A stretch of 29,284 nt of DNA, from NCBI GenBank assembly GCA_031254685.1, contig JAIRTZ010000060.1, positions 1 through 29,284 of the forward strand, written 5' to 3'. Position numbers and translations under genes: made by a program. Below the pieces are notes generated by a model. It did no database searches. It was not told where the DNA came from and saw nothing but the letters and a program-made list of their open reading frames with translations. The DNA is from Methanomassiliicoccaceae archaeon (GTDB lineage: Archaea; Thermoplasmatota; Thermoplasmata; Methanomassiliicoccales; Methanomethylophilaceae). This document shows, piece after piece, positions 22,446-29,284 of this stretch (positions within the stretch are counted from its first letter, which is position 1; each line of letters opens with the position of its first letter).

Positions 22446-22510
22446 ATTTTGTAGCCGTTCTGTTATATCTTGTGCATCCGCCCGCATCGTCAGCTTACGG
22501 CGAACGACGT

Positions 22511-22522
22511 GATTTTATATCG
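22511..22522 (+). promoter_or_regulatory. TATA box of the DUF2240 gene
   Basis: GATTTTATATCG has its centre about 26 bp upstream of ATG 22542, predicting a leaderless mRNA and fixing the start. Confidence 0.55.
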
Positions 22523-22541
22523 AATCCCTCATTGCATTGGC

Positions 22542-23018
22542 ATGGACGATCTCATGATAACGGCGGCCGCGTTCTTCAGGAACAGAGGGAAGAATGTTGT
22601 CACCGCGAGGGAGTTCGCCATGACCATGTCCTTTGATCTCAGATGGATGAGCCACGGCGATGCCGAAAAGTTACTTTCCCTGCTTTCCGGCCAAGGCCTG
22701 GTGAAAAGGGAGGACGAGTACGTCAGGCCGGCGTTCGATGTCGCCGCCGTCGATGTCCCGCTTGGGTTCAAACCTCCCGCGGACCTCCTCAAAAGGACGA
22801 GGCCGAAACGGATGCCGGACGGCGACCTTCTGTCGGAGCTCATGGGGAAGGCGGGAACGATGGGCATCGAGAGAAAGGATTTCATTGTTTCCGTGAACGC
22901 GATACAGAAGCGCATGAACATCGATATCGAGGTGGCCGCACTTCTGCTGCTGAGAGAAAAAGGCATCGATATCTCAGGATACGCCGATACCGCTTACGGC
23001 GTAATATCAAAGCGCTGA
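22542..23018 (+). CDS. DUF2240 family protein
   Basis: This 158-aa archaeal protein has no known activity. The first 70 residues (FFRNRGKNVVTAREFAMTMSFDLRWMSHGDAEKLLSLL then GLVKREDEYVRPAF) resemble a winged-helix unit. The C-terminal part (KDFIVSVNAIQKRMNIDIEVAALLLLREKGIDISGY) is helical. A nucleic-acid role is possible. The shorter start is fixed by the TATA spacing; the frame back to 22470 crosses the promoter. Its TGA abuts the stop of the MBF1 gene with no gap. Confidence 0.78.
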   Translation: MDDLMITAAAFFRNRGKNVVTAREFAMTMSFDLRWMSHGDAEKLLSLLSGQGLVKREDEYVRPAFDVAAVDVPLGFKPPADLLKRTRPKRMPDGDLLSELMGKAGTMGIERKDFIVSVNAIQKRMNIDIEVAALLLLREKGIDISGYADTAYGVISKR

Positions 23019-23531
23019 TCACTTCTTCTTGATGAAGTTCTCCAGCGTCATCTTGGTGCCCGGGGTCTTGTTCGTCCCGACGCTCGACTGGACCACTTCG
23101 GTAAGCTTGATGTTCAGCGCCTTCTCTATCTTCTTCATCAGCTTCTCGTCGGGAACGAGATCGTTGGCCTCGACCTTGGCGAGTATCCCCTTCTTCTCGA
23201 AGATCGACGCCGCAAATTGCTCGAGGTCCATGCCGGCGGCGAGACGCGCGTCCTTGATCACCCTTCCGTAATCATCCACGAGCTCGACGGATTGAGTGTT
23301 CGCGTACACGTCCTTCGTCTGCATCCTCTTCTCGCGCTTCTGCAACCGTTCCTCAATAACGGCCGCGCTCGGGGCGGGGGCGTTGGCCTTGGCCTTTCCG
23401 CTGCCGGCGGCCTGCTGCGCCTTGTATTCCTCGCCGAATCTCATGCAGTTCTGGCACACGTTCAGTTTGGTACCTTCGACGAACACCGGCCTCGTCGGAC
23501 CGGCCTCTTTTCCGCACAGTTCACAGAGCAT
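23019..23531 (-). CDS. Multiprotein bridging factor 1 (archaeal aMBF1)
   Basis: This 170-aa protein has an N-terminal zinc ribbon (CELCGKEAG and CQNCMRFG, residues 3-6 and 25-28) that is specific to the archaeal form, a Ala/Pro/Lys-rich linker (about 38-60), and a Cro/C1-type HTH (about 88-145: IKDARLAAGMDLEQFAASIFEKKGILAKVEANDLVPDEKLMKKIEKAL). It is a transcription and translation-linked factor in archaea; its exact role is unsettled. ATG 23531 with GGGGAAATC upstream begins at the ribbon; the frame to 23678 overlaps the divergent PAN start and is unlikely. The TATA-like TTTAATAAT at 23554-23564 predicts a leaderless or very short-leader mRNA. Confidence 0.92.
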   Translation of the reverse strand: MLCELCGKEAGPTRPVFVEGTKLNVCQNCMRFGEEYKAQQAAGSGKAKANAPAPSAAVIEERLQKREKRMQTKDVYANTQSVELVDDYGRVIKDARLAAGMDLEQFAASIFEKKGILAKVEANDLVPDEKLMKKIEKALNIKLTEVVQSSVGTNKTPGTKMTLENFIKKK

Positions 23532-23618
23532 ATGATTTCCCCATGTAATCGCAATTATTAAACATAATCCTTGTTTCCCGCATTCCTGCGGACTACGGAC
23601 GCCCGCGTGGGAACGTAA

Positions 23619-23628
23619 AGTTAATAAG
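23619..23628 (+). promoter_or_regulatory. TATA-like promoter of PAN
   Basis: AGTTAATAAG, with a start predicted near 23650 and a leader of about 15 nt that contains GGGAGGAG as RBS. It lies in the 132-bp region divergent with MBF1. Confidence 0.45.
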
Positions 23629-23663
23629 ACTTGTGCATCAATAGGTAAGGGAGGAGTCTGGAC

Positions 23664-24875
23664 ATGAATAGCGCTCACGAGAAGGAACTGGCATCCGAGC
23701 TGAAGGACAAGATACGTTCGTTAGAGGACAGGATAACCAGGCTTACGACCGATCTTCAGACCGCGGAAAGCGAGAAGCGTTCGGTGGAAAGTGAGCTTTA
23801 CAAGACCAACAAGGAGCTTAAGCGCCTGCGCACGGAGATGGAGCGTCTGAAGAGCCCGCCGCTGATAATCGGCATGCTCAGGGATATCCTCTCGGACAAC
23901 CGCGTCGTCGTGAAAAGTTCGACAGGCCCCGACTTCATTGTTTCGGTATCGGACTTCATACCGAAGAAGAATCTCATCCCGGGATCGCGCGTCTCGATGA
24001 ACAAACAGACGCTCGCGGTCATGGACATACTGCCGGCGCCGCTCGACCCCGTGGTCACCGGCGCGGAGATCATCGACAAACCGACGATCACGTACGAGGA
24101 TGTCGGCGGCCTGGTCACGCAGATGATGGAACTGCGCGAAGCCGTGGAGGACCCGCTGCTGCGCCCCGAACTTTATAAAAAAGTAGGCATCGAACCTCCG
24201 AAGGGAGTGCTTCTCGTCGGACCTCCGGGAACAGGGAAGACGCTGATGGCGAAGGCGGTCGCGAACGCGACCAAGGCGACGTTCATAAGACTTGTCGGTT
24301 CGGAGCTTGTGCAGAAGTACATAGGCGAGGGCGCGAGGCTCGTGCGCGAGCTGTTCGACCTCGCCAAGGAGAAGGCGCCGAGCATCATCTTCATTGACGA
24401 ACTGGACGCCGTCGGGGCGAAGAGGCTTGACGGATCGACGTCCGGGGACCGCGAGGTCCAGAGAACTCTGATGCAGCTGCTCTCCGAGCTTGACGGTTTC
24501 ACGCCGACGTCGAACATAAAGATAATCGGCGCCACGAACCGCCCGGACATATTGGACGAGGCGCTCCTGAGACCCGGACGTTTCGACAGGATCATTGATA
24601 TCGGACTGCCGGACATCGACGGCCGCCGCGAGATCTTCAACATCCACACGTCGTACATGAACATTGACGGCCACATCGACATCAAGATGCTTTCGGCGAT
24701 GACCGAGGGCGCATCCGGCGCTGAGATCAAATCAATATGCACGGAAGCCGGTATGCTCGCCATACGCGACGGGCGCGACTGCGTCACGATGTCCGATTTC
24801 GAGAAGGCGAAAGCCAAAGTGATGGAAACGGAAAAGAACAAGATGAGCAAACCGCCGGCCCTGATGTTCGCGTGA
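23664..24875 (+). CDS. pan: Proteasome-activating nucleotidase
   Basis: This 403-aa AAA+ ATPase forms hexamers that unfold proteins and feed the 20S proteasome. An N-terminal coiled coil (about 5-64) is followed by an OB domain (about 67-135) and the AAA domain: Walker A GPPGTGKT (186-193), pore loop KYIGEG (218-223), Walker B IIFIDELD (241-248), sensor 1 ATNRPD and Arg-finger region RPGRFDR (about 298-304), then the helical subdomain. The ATG follows GGGAGGAG. The C-terminus ends LMFA, where most PANs end in hydrophobic-Tyr-X (HbYX); a Phe replaces the Tyr. Confidence 0.97.
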   Translation: MNSAHEKELASELKDKIRSLEDRITRLTTDLQTAESEKRSVESELYKTNKELKRLRTEMERLKSPPLIIGMLRDILSDNRVVVKSSTGPDFIVSVSDFIPKKNLIPGSRVSMNKQTLAVMDILPAPLDPVVTGAEIIDKPTITYEDVGGLVTQMMELREAVEDPLLRPELYKKVGIEPPKGVLLVGPPGTGKTLMAKAVANATKATFIRLVGSELVQKYIGEGARLVRELFDLAKEKAPSIIFIDELDAVGAKRLDGSTSGDREVQRTLMQLLSELDGFTPTSNIKIIGATNRPDILDEALLRPGRFDRIIDIGLPDIDGRREIFNIHTSYMNIDGHIDIKMLSAMTEGASGAEIKSICTEAGMLAIRDGRDCVTMSDFEKAKAKVMETEKNKMSKPPALMFA

Positions 24876-24890
24876 TCAAACCCTTTACGC

Positions 24891-25655
24891 TCAATTTATA
24901 TCGGCGTCCTCGCCGCCGAAGAAGCATTGCTGCGACGCGGCGTACAGCTCTTCCAATCCCGTCTCTTCCTTTGACGACACGTGCCGGATATCCCCGAACA
25001 CGCCGACGCCTTCCAGCGCCTTGAACAATTCCATTCCGATCACCGTTTGCGGGTCGCTGTCGTTATCGAGCATATCCCCGTACAATGCGTCGGGATCCGC
25101 GAACCATGTCAGCACCTTATCCAATTCATCATCGCTCAGCAGATCGGATTTTGAAAGGACGGTGATCATCGGTATCTGCAGCCTGAACTGAACGATGGAC
25201 GAGAGCATCATCGTCGAGATGAACCCGTTGGACGTCTTGCACAGCATCGGGTCGGCGAGGAACACCGTCATGGACCGTTCCTTGCCCAACGCTTCGACGA
25301 TCACGTTCGATGACTTTCTGAATGCGAACAATTCCAGCTGACCGGGCGTGTCCACCAGTACGTAATTTGTTTTGTACGTCCCGAGAACGTCAGTCAGCTT
25401 CTCGATGTTCATTGCCATAAGATCGGCGCATACCACCTGCGCCCCGTTCGGGCCCAACGAGTACTCGTCCATCACCTCGCGCAGTTCTATCCACTCCCGT
25501 ATGTCCGCATCCGGGACGTACGGTATCGACTCCGCCCCGGGATCGAGGTTGACGATGACCGCGTCTATCCCGTTGTTGTCCAGCCATTCCTTGTACGCGC
25601 TGACCAATGAGCTCTTCCCGCTGCCCGCGGTGCCGACGAAATAAATGATCCTCAA
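24891..25655 (-). CDS. GPN-loop GTPase
   Basis: This 254-aa GTPase of the archaeal GPN family forms homodimers. The P-loop is VGTAGSGKSS (7-16), NLDPGAE is at 36-42, the defining GPN loop SLGPNGAQ is at about 66-73, G3 is DTPGQLE, and G4 is SKSD in place of the classic NKxD. Eukaryotic relatives act in RNA polymerase assembly; the archaeal role is open. Translation starts at TTG 25655, preceded by GGTGA four bases upstream; a near ATG at 25659 is out of frame. A TATA-like TGTTTAATG centred near 25681 fits a leaderless start. It converges on PAN with 15 bp between stops. Confidence 0.93.
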   Translation of the reverse strand: MRIIYFVGTAGSGKSSLVSAYKEWLDNNGIDAVIVNLDPGAESIPYVPDADIREWIELREVMDEYSLGPNGAQVVCADLMAMNIEKLTDVLGTYKTNYVLVDTPGQLELFAFRKSSNVIVEALGKERSMTVFLADPMLCKTSNGFISTMMLSSIVQFRLQIPMITVLSKSDLLSDDELDKVLTWFADPDALYGDMLDNDSDPQTVIGMELFKALEGVGVFGDIRHVSSKEETGLEELYAASQQCFFGGEDADIN

Positions 25656-25748
25656 TCATTCACCGTATGTGCATCGCATTAAACAATAAGTCTTTTCCTA
25701 ATGTTTCGTCATATCGCCGCACACGATGCGCGTACGGCGCGTGGAAAG

Positions 25749-25760
25749 GATTAATATTGG
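25749..25760 (+). promoter_or_regulatory. TATA-like promoter of the DUF998-like gene
   Basis: ATTAATATTGG, start predicted near 25781, leaving a leader of about 35 nt with GGAGAG before ATG 25816. Confidence 0.4.
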
Positions 25761-25815
25761 ATTTGCAGTAACCTGGGACATCGGAACCCGCGTGTGCGGG
25801 TTTGGAGAGATTCAT

Positions 25816-26982
25816 ATGGAACTCGTGAAAGAACGGAATGTCCCGGTCGGAATGTTGGCATTGATCGCAGTGATCGTTTTCGCGGTTTGCTGGTTCGCCG
25901 CCTCTGTGTCAGATCCGGGATGGGTGTTCGGCGCGAACTATCTCAGTGACCTTGGCGTTTCGGATTACACGTGGGCGCACAAGTTCTTCAACGGAGGCTG
26001 TTTGATCGCCGGCGTATTGCTTGCATTGTGCGGTCTCGGGCTCATCGTATCCAGAAATAAGATGCTGGACATCTGCGCCGGTCTGTTCGCGGTCATCGCG
26101 GGAACGGCGATGGCATTGATCGGGCTGGTCACCTCGGACGAGGGCGACCCGCACGTCTACATCGCGGCGGCCGCCATCGGGTTCGGGTTCCTCGGGCTCA
26201 TCGCGCTTTCGATAAGGGACTGGATCGACGGTCTCAAAATAATGGCGCTGCTCACGCCGCTCGGTATAATCGTGCTCGTGATATCGTGCCTCATATTCAA
26301 CCTGAACGTCAACAAGATCACGCCGGAGGTCGAGACCGTCGCCATCACCGTCCTGCTTCTGCTGTTCCTGCTGCAGGGAATGAAGTTCATGTACCACGGC
26401 ACCGTCCAGATCGGGAAGACGGGATTCGCGCGCAGGCACAGGATGGGATTCGGGTTTGCCGGGCTGATCGCGTCGGTCCTGTTCTTAGCGTTATTCATGT
26501 TCGCCGTGCTTGCTGACGGATCGTGGTCGTTCGGCGACCCGGTATATGCGCTGGGCTCGTCCGCCGTAAGCGAGACGCAGAACTTCTTCGCGCTCGCATG
26601 CATCGCCGGAGGATTCTTCGCTGTTATTTTCGGGATCGGCGCCGGCCTGATGCGCTGCGGATGCGCCCGTTCCGTCGGATGTGCGTTCATAGTGCTCGCA
26701 GGGACGCTTGTGATCGGCATCGGAATGACGGTGCTCGGTGCGAAGGAAACATACGCGTGCGCAGAATATTGGGTATTGGCGCTCGGTCTGATCGCGTTCG
26801 TATTGTTCATCGCATCCGATTGGGCAAAGGGGCGTGTGATCCCCGCGGCGTTCTACGTCGTACTTCTGTTCTGCGGTGCCGTGTCCGTACTCATCGGATA
26901 CGACATGGGAGCGGCGATCACCTTCCTGGCGATCTTCGCGGTCCTCGGCACGGAAGGCATCAGGCTCGCGGTCAGCAAATAA
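25816..26982 (+). CDS. DUF998-like polytopic membrane protein with internal duplication
   Basis: This 388-aa protein has about ten to twelve hydrophobic segments. Two halves look alike: GWVFGANYLSDLGVSDYTWA then an FNGGCLIAGVLL TM in the first, and SWSFGDPVYALGSSAVSETQ then FFALACIAGGFFAV in the second. This resembles a doubled DUF998 unit, usually single in length. Function unknown; likely a transporter-like or lipid-interacting membrane protein. ATG 25816 is chosen over a GTG at 25726 because GGAGAG precedes it and the upstream frame crosses the TATA element. A T-rich terminator follows. Confidence 0.75.
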   Translation: MELVKERNVPVGMLALIAVIVFAVCWFAASVSDPGWVFGANYLSDLGVSDYTWAHKFFNGGCLIAGVLLALCGLGLIVSRNKMLDICAGLFAVIAGTAMALIGLVTSDEGDPHVYIAAAAIGFGFLGLIALSIRDWIDGLKIMALLTPLGIIVLVISCLIFNLNVNKITPEVETVAITVLLLLFLLQGMKFMYHGTVQIGKTGFARRHRMGFGFAGLIASVLFLALFMFAVLADGSWSFGDPVYALGSSAVSETQNFFALACIAGGFFAVIFGIGAGLMRCGCARSVGCAFIVLAGTLVIGIGMTVLGAKETYACAEYWVLALGLIAFVLFIASDWAKGRVIPAAFYVVLLFCGAVSVLIGYDMGAAITFLAIFAVLGTEGIRLAVSK

Positions 26983-26984
26983 AC

Positions 26985-27008
26985 CTTTTCTTACATCCTT
27001 TTCCTTTT
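26985..27008 (+). terminator. T-run terminator after the DUF998-like gene
   Basis: Three TTTT runs within about 25 bases directly after the TAA, without an obvious hairpin, typical of archaeal termination. The rest of the gap to 27088 shows nothing recognised. Confidence 0.5.
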
Positions 27009-27088
27009 GCCGCGGACGTCAGCGCATGCGCTGTCCCGGACGATGATAAATAAGCTGACGGCCGCGGCCGTCATATGAATAAGATCGT

Positions 27089-27454
27089 TCAGACCCTGTC
27101 CGCCTCTACCCAGCGCTTGGTCTGCGCCGAAGAGGTCAGGAATATTATCACTACCGCAATGATCACGAGCAACAGGCAGGACGCTATGTCTATCGCTCCG
27201 TACACGCATCCGACCATAGGGATCGCCGCGCACAGTGCCTGCGCGAATATCAGGAATCTCCACGTCCACTGTCCGTTCGCGTTCAGCGAGCCGGCGACCG
27301 CAAGGAACAACGCAAGCGTCAGCAGGCAGAACGCCATCTTAGATAACACTCCCTCTTCCATGCCGATCCCCAGTACGGCGATCACCAATGCGAAGAACGC
27401 TCCCAATAAAGCCAGCAGCGAAGCGAGGACGACAGATCTCGGTCTCTCTACCAT
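27089..27454 (-). CDS. Small four-TM membrane protein
   Basis: This 121-aa protein is nearly all hydrophobic, with four predicted TM segments (about 9-31, 40-57, 67-84 and 90-109) and a short polar C-terminus (SSAQTKRWVEADRV). I recognise no family. ATG 27454 has GGTG six bases upstream; the GTG two codons before is less likely. A TATA-like TTAATAAATAG (27483-27497) gives a start near 27462. It is monocistronic and converges with the DUF998-like gene. Confidence 0.7.
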   Translation of the reverse strand: MVERPRSVVLASLLALLGAFFALVIAVLGIGMEEGVLSKMAFCLLTLALFLAVAGSLNANGQWTWRFLIFAQALCAAIPMVGCVYGAIDIASCLLLVIIAVVIIFLTSSAQTKRWVEADRV

Positions 27455-27550
27455 GGTCACACCTATACGCCCGAGATACTTTCTATTTATTAATATCTTC
27501 CACCGCGTCGCGCATCATGCTTCCGTCGGCGCGTGCGGATCGACAGCAAC

Positions 27551-27560
27551 GTTAATATCA
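27551..27560 (+). promoter_or_regulatory. TATA-like promoter of ribK
   Basis: GTTAATATCA lies about 27 bp upstream of ATG 27583, predicting a leaderless transcript. Confidence 0.45.
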
Positions 27561-27582
27561 TGCGAAACACAATTTCCTTACG

Positions 27583-28278
27583 ATGGATGAAAAATTCTCA
27601 TTCGCGCTCAGGAAGATCGCTTTGCTCGGCGGGATCAACAATTACATAGCAATATCGTCACGCGAGCTCGGCGACGCCCTGGAGATGAGCCAGCAGTCCG
27701 CATCCAAACGGATACTCGAACTTCTCGACGAAAAATACCTTGTCCGGGACCTCGGCGCCAGAAGGCAGAGGATAAAGATCACGGAAAAGGGCGTCGAGGA
27801 ATTGAAAAAGGAATATAACGAGTACCGAAGGATATTCGAATTGACCGACCGCGTCACTCTGCGCGGGAAGATCGTCACCGGGATGGGGCAGGGCGGTTAC
27901 TACATTACGCAGAAACCGTACATGGACCAGTTCCAGGGCAAGCTCGAATTCCGCCCGTACGAGGGTACGCTTAACGTCAAGGTCGCCAAAGAGGACCGCG
28001 GCAAGCTGGAAGTGATAAGGAGCATGCCGGGCCACGTGATGGACGGTTTCGAGAAGGACGGGAGAACATTCGGTAAGGTGACCGCTTACAAGGCGCGCAT
28101 TCACAATATCGACTGCGCGATAGTCGTTCCGGAAAGGTCGCATTACGACGATGTGCTGGAACTCGTATGCAAATATCACCTGAGAAGGACGCTGAGCATC
28201 AACGACGGCGATGATGTGGACGTTGTTGTGGACCTAAGCCCTCTTTCTCCCGAAGACAAGATATCCTGTGTGTCCTAA
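27583..28278 (+). CDS. ribK: CTP-dependent riboflavin kinase with N-terminal HTH
   Basis: This 231-aa protein phosphorylates riboflavin to FMN using CTP, as in archaea. The N-terminal winged helix (about 1-85: SRELGDALEMSQQSASKRILEL) is a possible autoregulatory DNA-binding part. The kinase core (about 93-225) has LRGKIVTGMGQGGYYITQ, FRPYEGTLNVKV with the catalytic and substrate residues, FGKVTAYKA and AIVVPERSHYDD. Length fits the two-domain form. The final 45 bp overlap the end of trmI on the opposite strand. Its own leaderless promoter is near 27551. Confidence 0.94.
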   Translation: MDEKFSFALRKIALLGGINNYIAISSRELGDALEMSQQSASKRILELLDEKYLVRDLGARRQRIKITEKGVEELKKEYNEYRRIFELTDRVTLRGKIVTGMGQGGYYITQKPYMDQFQGKLEFRPYEGTLNVKVAKEDRGKLEVIRSMPGHVMDGFEKDGRTFGKVTAYKARIHNIDCAIVVPERSHYDDVLELVCKYHLRRTLSINDGDDVDVVVDLSPLSPEDKISCVS

Positions 28279-28992
28279 CATCTCGAATGACGGCCGCACA
28301 CCTCCGGGATGCACCTCGATGTTCCTTTCCAGCAGTTCGATCACGCGTACGCCGAAGAAATTCCTTTCGCGCAGCGCGTTCACGATCGATTCCGCCTGAT
28401 TCGTGTTGGGAACGTACGAGCATATCCTTCCGCCGGGGCGGAGATTCCCGGAAAGGTTGTCAAGAGCCAGCCACGGATCGGGCATATCCGTTATCAGAAC
28501 ATCCGCGGCGAACTCGATCTTCGCGTCCCTGGCGTCGCCCATCTGACAGCTCCAATATCTGTCGAGACCCGTCCTTTCCAGATTCTTCCTTGTACGCGAC
28601 GCGTGCTCATCCCTCATCTCTACGGTGTGAACGGTCCCGTTCGGAGCGACCGCCCTGATCAGCGCCGTGGTCATCGCGCCGGAGCCGGCGCCCACTTCCA
28701 GTACGCGGTCGCCGCTTCTGACGTCGCAGTTCATTATTATCGATGCGGCGTCCTTCGGCATTATTATCTGCGCCCCGCGTTCCAGCGACGTTACGAGATC
28801 CGCCGTCCCCGGCCTGAACGCGGTGAACTGCGTTCCGGCGATCATCATCGTACTGCCGTCGTCCATATCTCTGAAACGCGATCCGTCTATGGTTCCGACG
28901 GACGGTATCTTGAGCATTCCGTAAGATACACGTATCCAATGTCTCTTCTCGGCGGCATCCGCGATAAATATGTATTCGCCCTCTTCGAACAT
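28234..28992 (-). CDS. trmI: tRNA (adenine-N1)-methyltransferase TrmI-type
   Basis: This 252-aa SAM-dependent enzyme methylates adenine N1 at position 57/58 of the T-loop in tRNA. The small N-terminal beta domain (about 1-65) is followed by a Rossmann core: motif I VLEVGAGSGAM (about 98-108), the VEMRDEHASRTRKNLE helix and acidic end, motif IV DMPDPW (about 170-175), and FEMLGHTGYLVFGRK at the end. Residues and length match archaeal homotetrameric TrmI. It converges on ribK with a 45-bp overlap. A TATA-like ATTAAC near 29020 lies above the ATG. Confidence 0.93.
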   Translation of the reverse strand: MFEEGEYIFIADAAEKRHWIRVSYGMLKIPSVGTIDGSRFRDMDDGSTMMIAGTQFTAFRPGTADLVTSLERGAQIIMPKDAASIIMNCDVRSGDRVLEVGAGSGAMTTALIRAVAPNGTVHTVEMRDEHASRTRKNLERTGLDRYWSCQMGDARDAKIEFAADVLITDMPDPWLALDNLSGNLRPGGRICSYVPNTNQAESIVNALRERNFFGVRVIELLERNIEVHPGGVRPSFEMLGHTGYLVFGRKRA

Positions 28993-29107
28993 CGTATCAT
29001 CACGCCATCGCTCTCATACGGTTAATCCTTTACCTCTCCGATACCGATGTCCGGAGGGCGGCGAAATGTTTAGAAGGGGCACGCCGATACGGCCGCGGTG
29101 AGTTTTA

Positions 29108-29284
29108 ATGGGATTTTTCGACGCTTTCAGATCAAAGAAGAAATCGGTCCCGGCCCCGCGGAAGGAAGTACCGCTGGAAGAACAGCTCAGGACGCTCGCG
29201 GCTCTGGGCATAAGACCGAAGCATAATGATTTTTTTGAATGGGCCGTCGGAGAGTGGGGAATGAAAGCGCTTGAGACCGATCCT
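29108..29284 (+). CDS. Unknown protein, 5' end only
   Basis: From ATG 29108 an open frame of 59 codons runs to the window edge. It begins MGFFDAFRSKKK and continues with a charged, helical stretch (PLEEQLRTLAALGI, then HNDFFEWAVGEWGM). GGTGAG is five bases upstream of the ATG, and a TATA-like TGTTTAGA lies near 29067-29075, so it is probably real. I recognise no family, and the rest is outside the window. Confidence 0.55.
   Translation, partial: MGFFDAFRSKKKSVPAPRKEVPLEEQLRTLAALGIRPKHNDFFEWAVGEWGMKALETDP

Noticed and set aside
22398..22487. N-terminal extension of rpoK to 86 aa
   Set aside because: It crosses the clear TATA box at 22438-22445 and is absent from the RpoK family.
23532..23678. 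N-terminal extension of MBF1
   Set aside because: It crosses the promoter, overlaps the divergent PAN start, and the zinc ribbon begins at the internal ATG.
23721..24674. 317-aa minus-strand ORF opposite PAN
   Set aside because: Antisense shadow; PAN motifs occupy the same DNA.
26523..27053. Plus-strand ORF overlapping the DUF998-like gene end
   Set aside because: Out-of-frame Arg/His-rich shadow that runs through the T-rich terminator.
1..29284. tRNA, rRNA, CRISPR or insertion sequence
   Set aside because: No cloverleaf, rRNA segment, regularly spaced repeats or transposase was seen by eye in the short intergenic gaps; a covariance-model search would be needed for small RNAs.

Overview
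The window is a gene-dense archaeal chromosome segment. Clear archaeal markers are proteasome-activating nucleotidase (PAN), RNA polymerase subunit K next to ribosomal protein uS2, MBF1, RPA with its COG3390 partner, CDP-archaeol synthase, PurP, CTP-dependent riboflavin kinase, family-4 uracil-DNA glycosylase, a GPN-loop GTPase and TrmI. GGTG/GGAGG ribosome-binding sites, TATA boxes and several apparently leaderless starts agree. Gene content and a glycine-rich surface protein suggest a Thermoplasmatota lineage, possibly Methanomassiliicoccales, but no marker here proves that placement.

Layout. Positions 1-1027 hold the N-terminal part of a secreted glycine-rich repeat protein. Positions 1194-4591 are a tight minus-strand operon (carS, pyrE, meso-diaminopimelate dehydrogenase, family-4 UDG, HAD phosphatase) with 4-nt gaps or 4-bp overlaps. 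Positions 4676-5230 are a RelE-type toxin-antitoxin pair. Positions 5306-8106 hold an XPD/Rad3-like Fe-S helicase, a 121-aa HTH-like orphan and a DUF6015-like protein. Positions 8192-13898 carry a serine branch (class V aminotransferase, SerA, a membrane protein), an aspartate-type aminotransferase and PurP. A large MMPL/RND exporter (14013-16745) diverges from the RPA operon (17000-19212). A minus-strand cluster (rpoK, uS2, MEMO, three related membrane proteins) spans 19240-22397. The right end has DUF2240, MBF1, PAN, GPN GTPase, a DUF998-like protein, a small membrane protein, RibK, TrmI and the start of an unknown gene.

The most interesting signal is non-coding. A 28-bp sequence with one mismatch lies in the same orientation directly upstream of the TATA-like element of both the XPD-like helicase (7226-7253) and the RPA operon (16905-16932), 9.7 kb apart. 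Its 11-bp core, TTTCGGTCACC, recurs upstream of the 121-aa HTH-like gene (7689-7699). A degenerate copy (16869-16878) lies back-to-back with the RPA copy. This looks like a cis-regulatory element of a genome-maintenance regulon, with the small HTH protein as a possible member or regulator.

No rRNA, tRNA, CRISPR array or insertion sequence was recognised. Gaps without genes are all under 300 bases; the largest (16746-16999) holds the divergent MMPL/RPA promoters.
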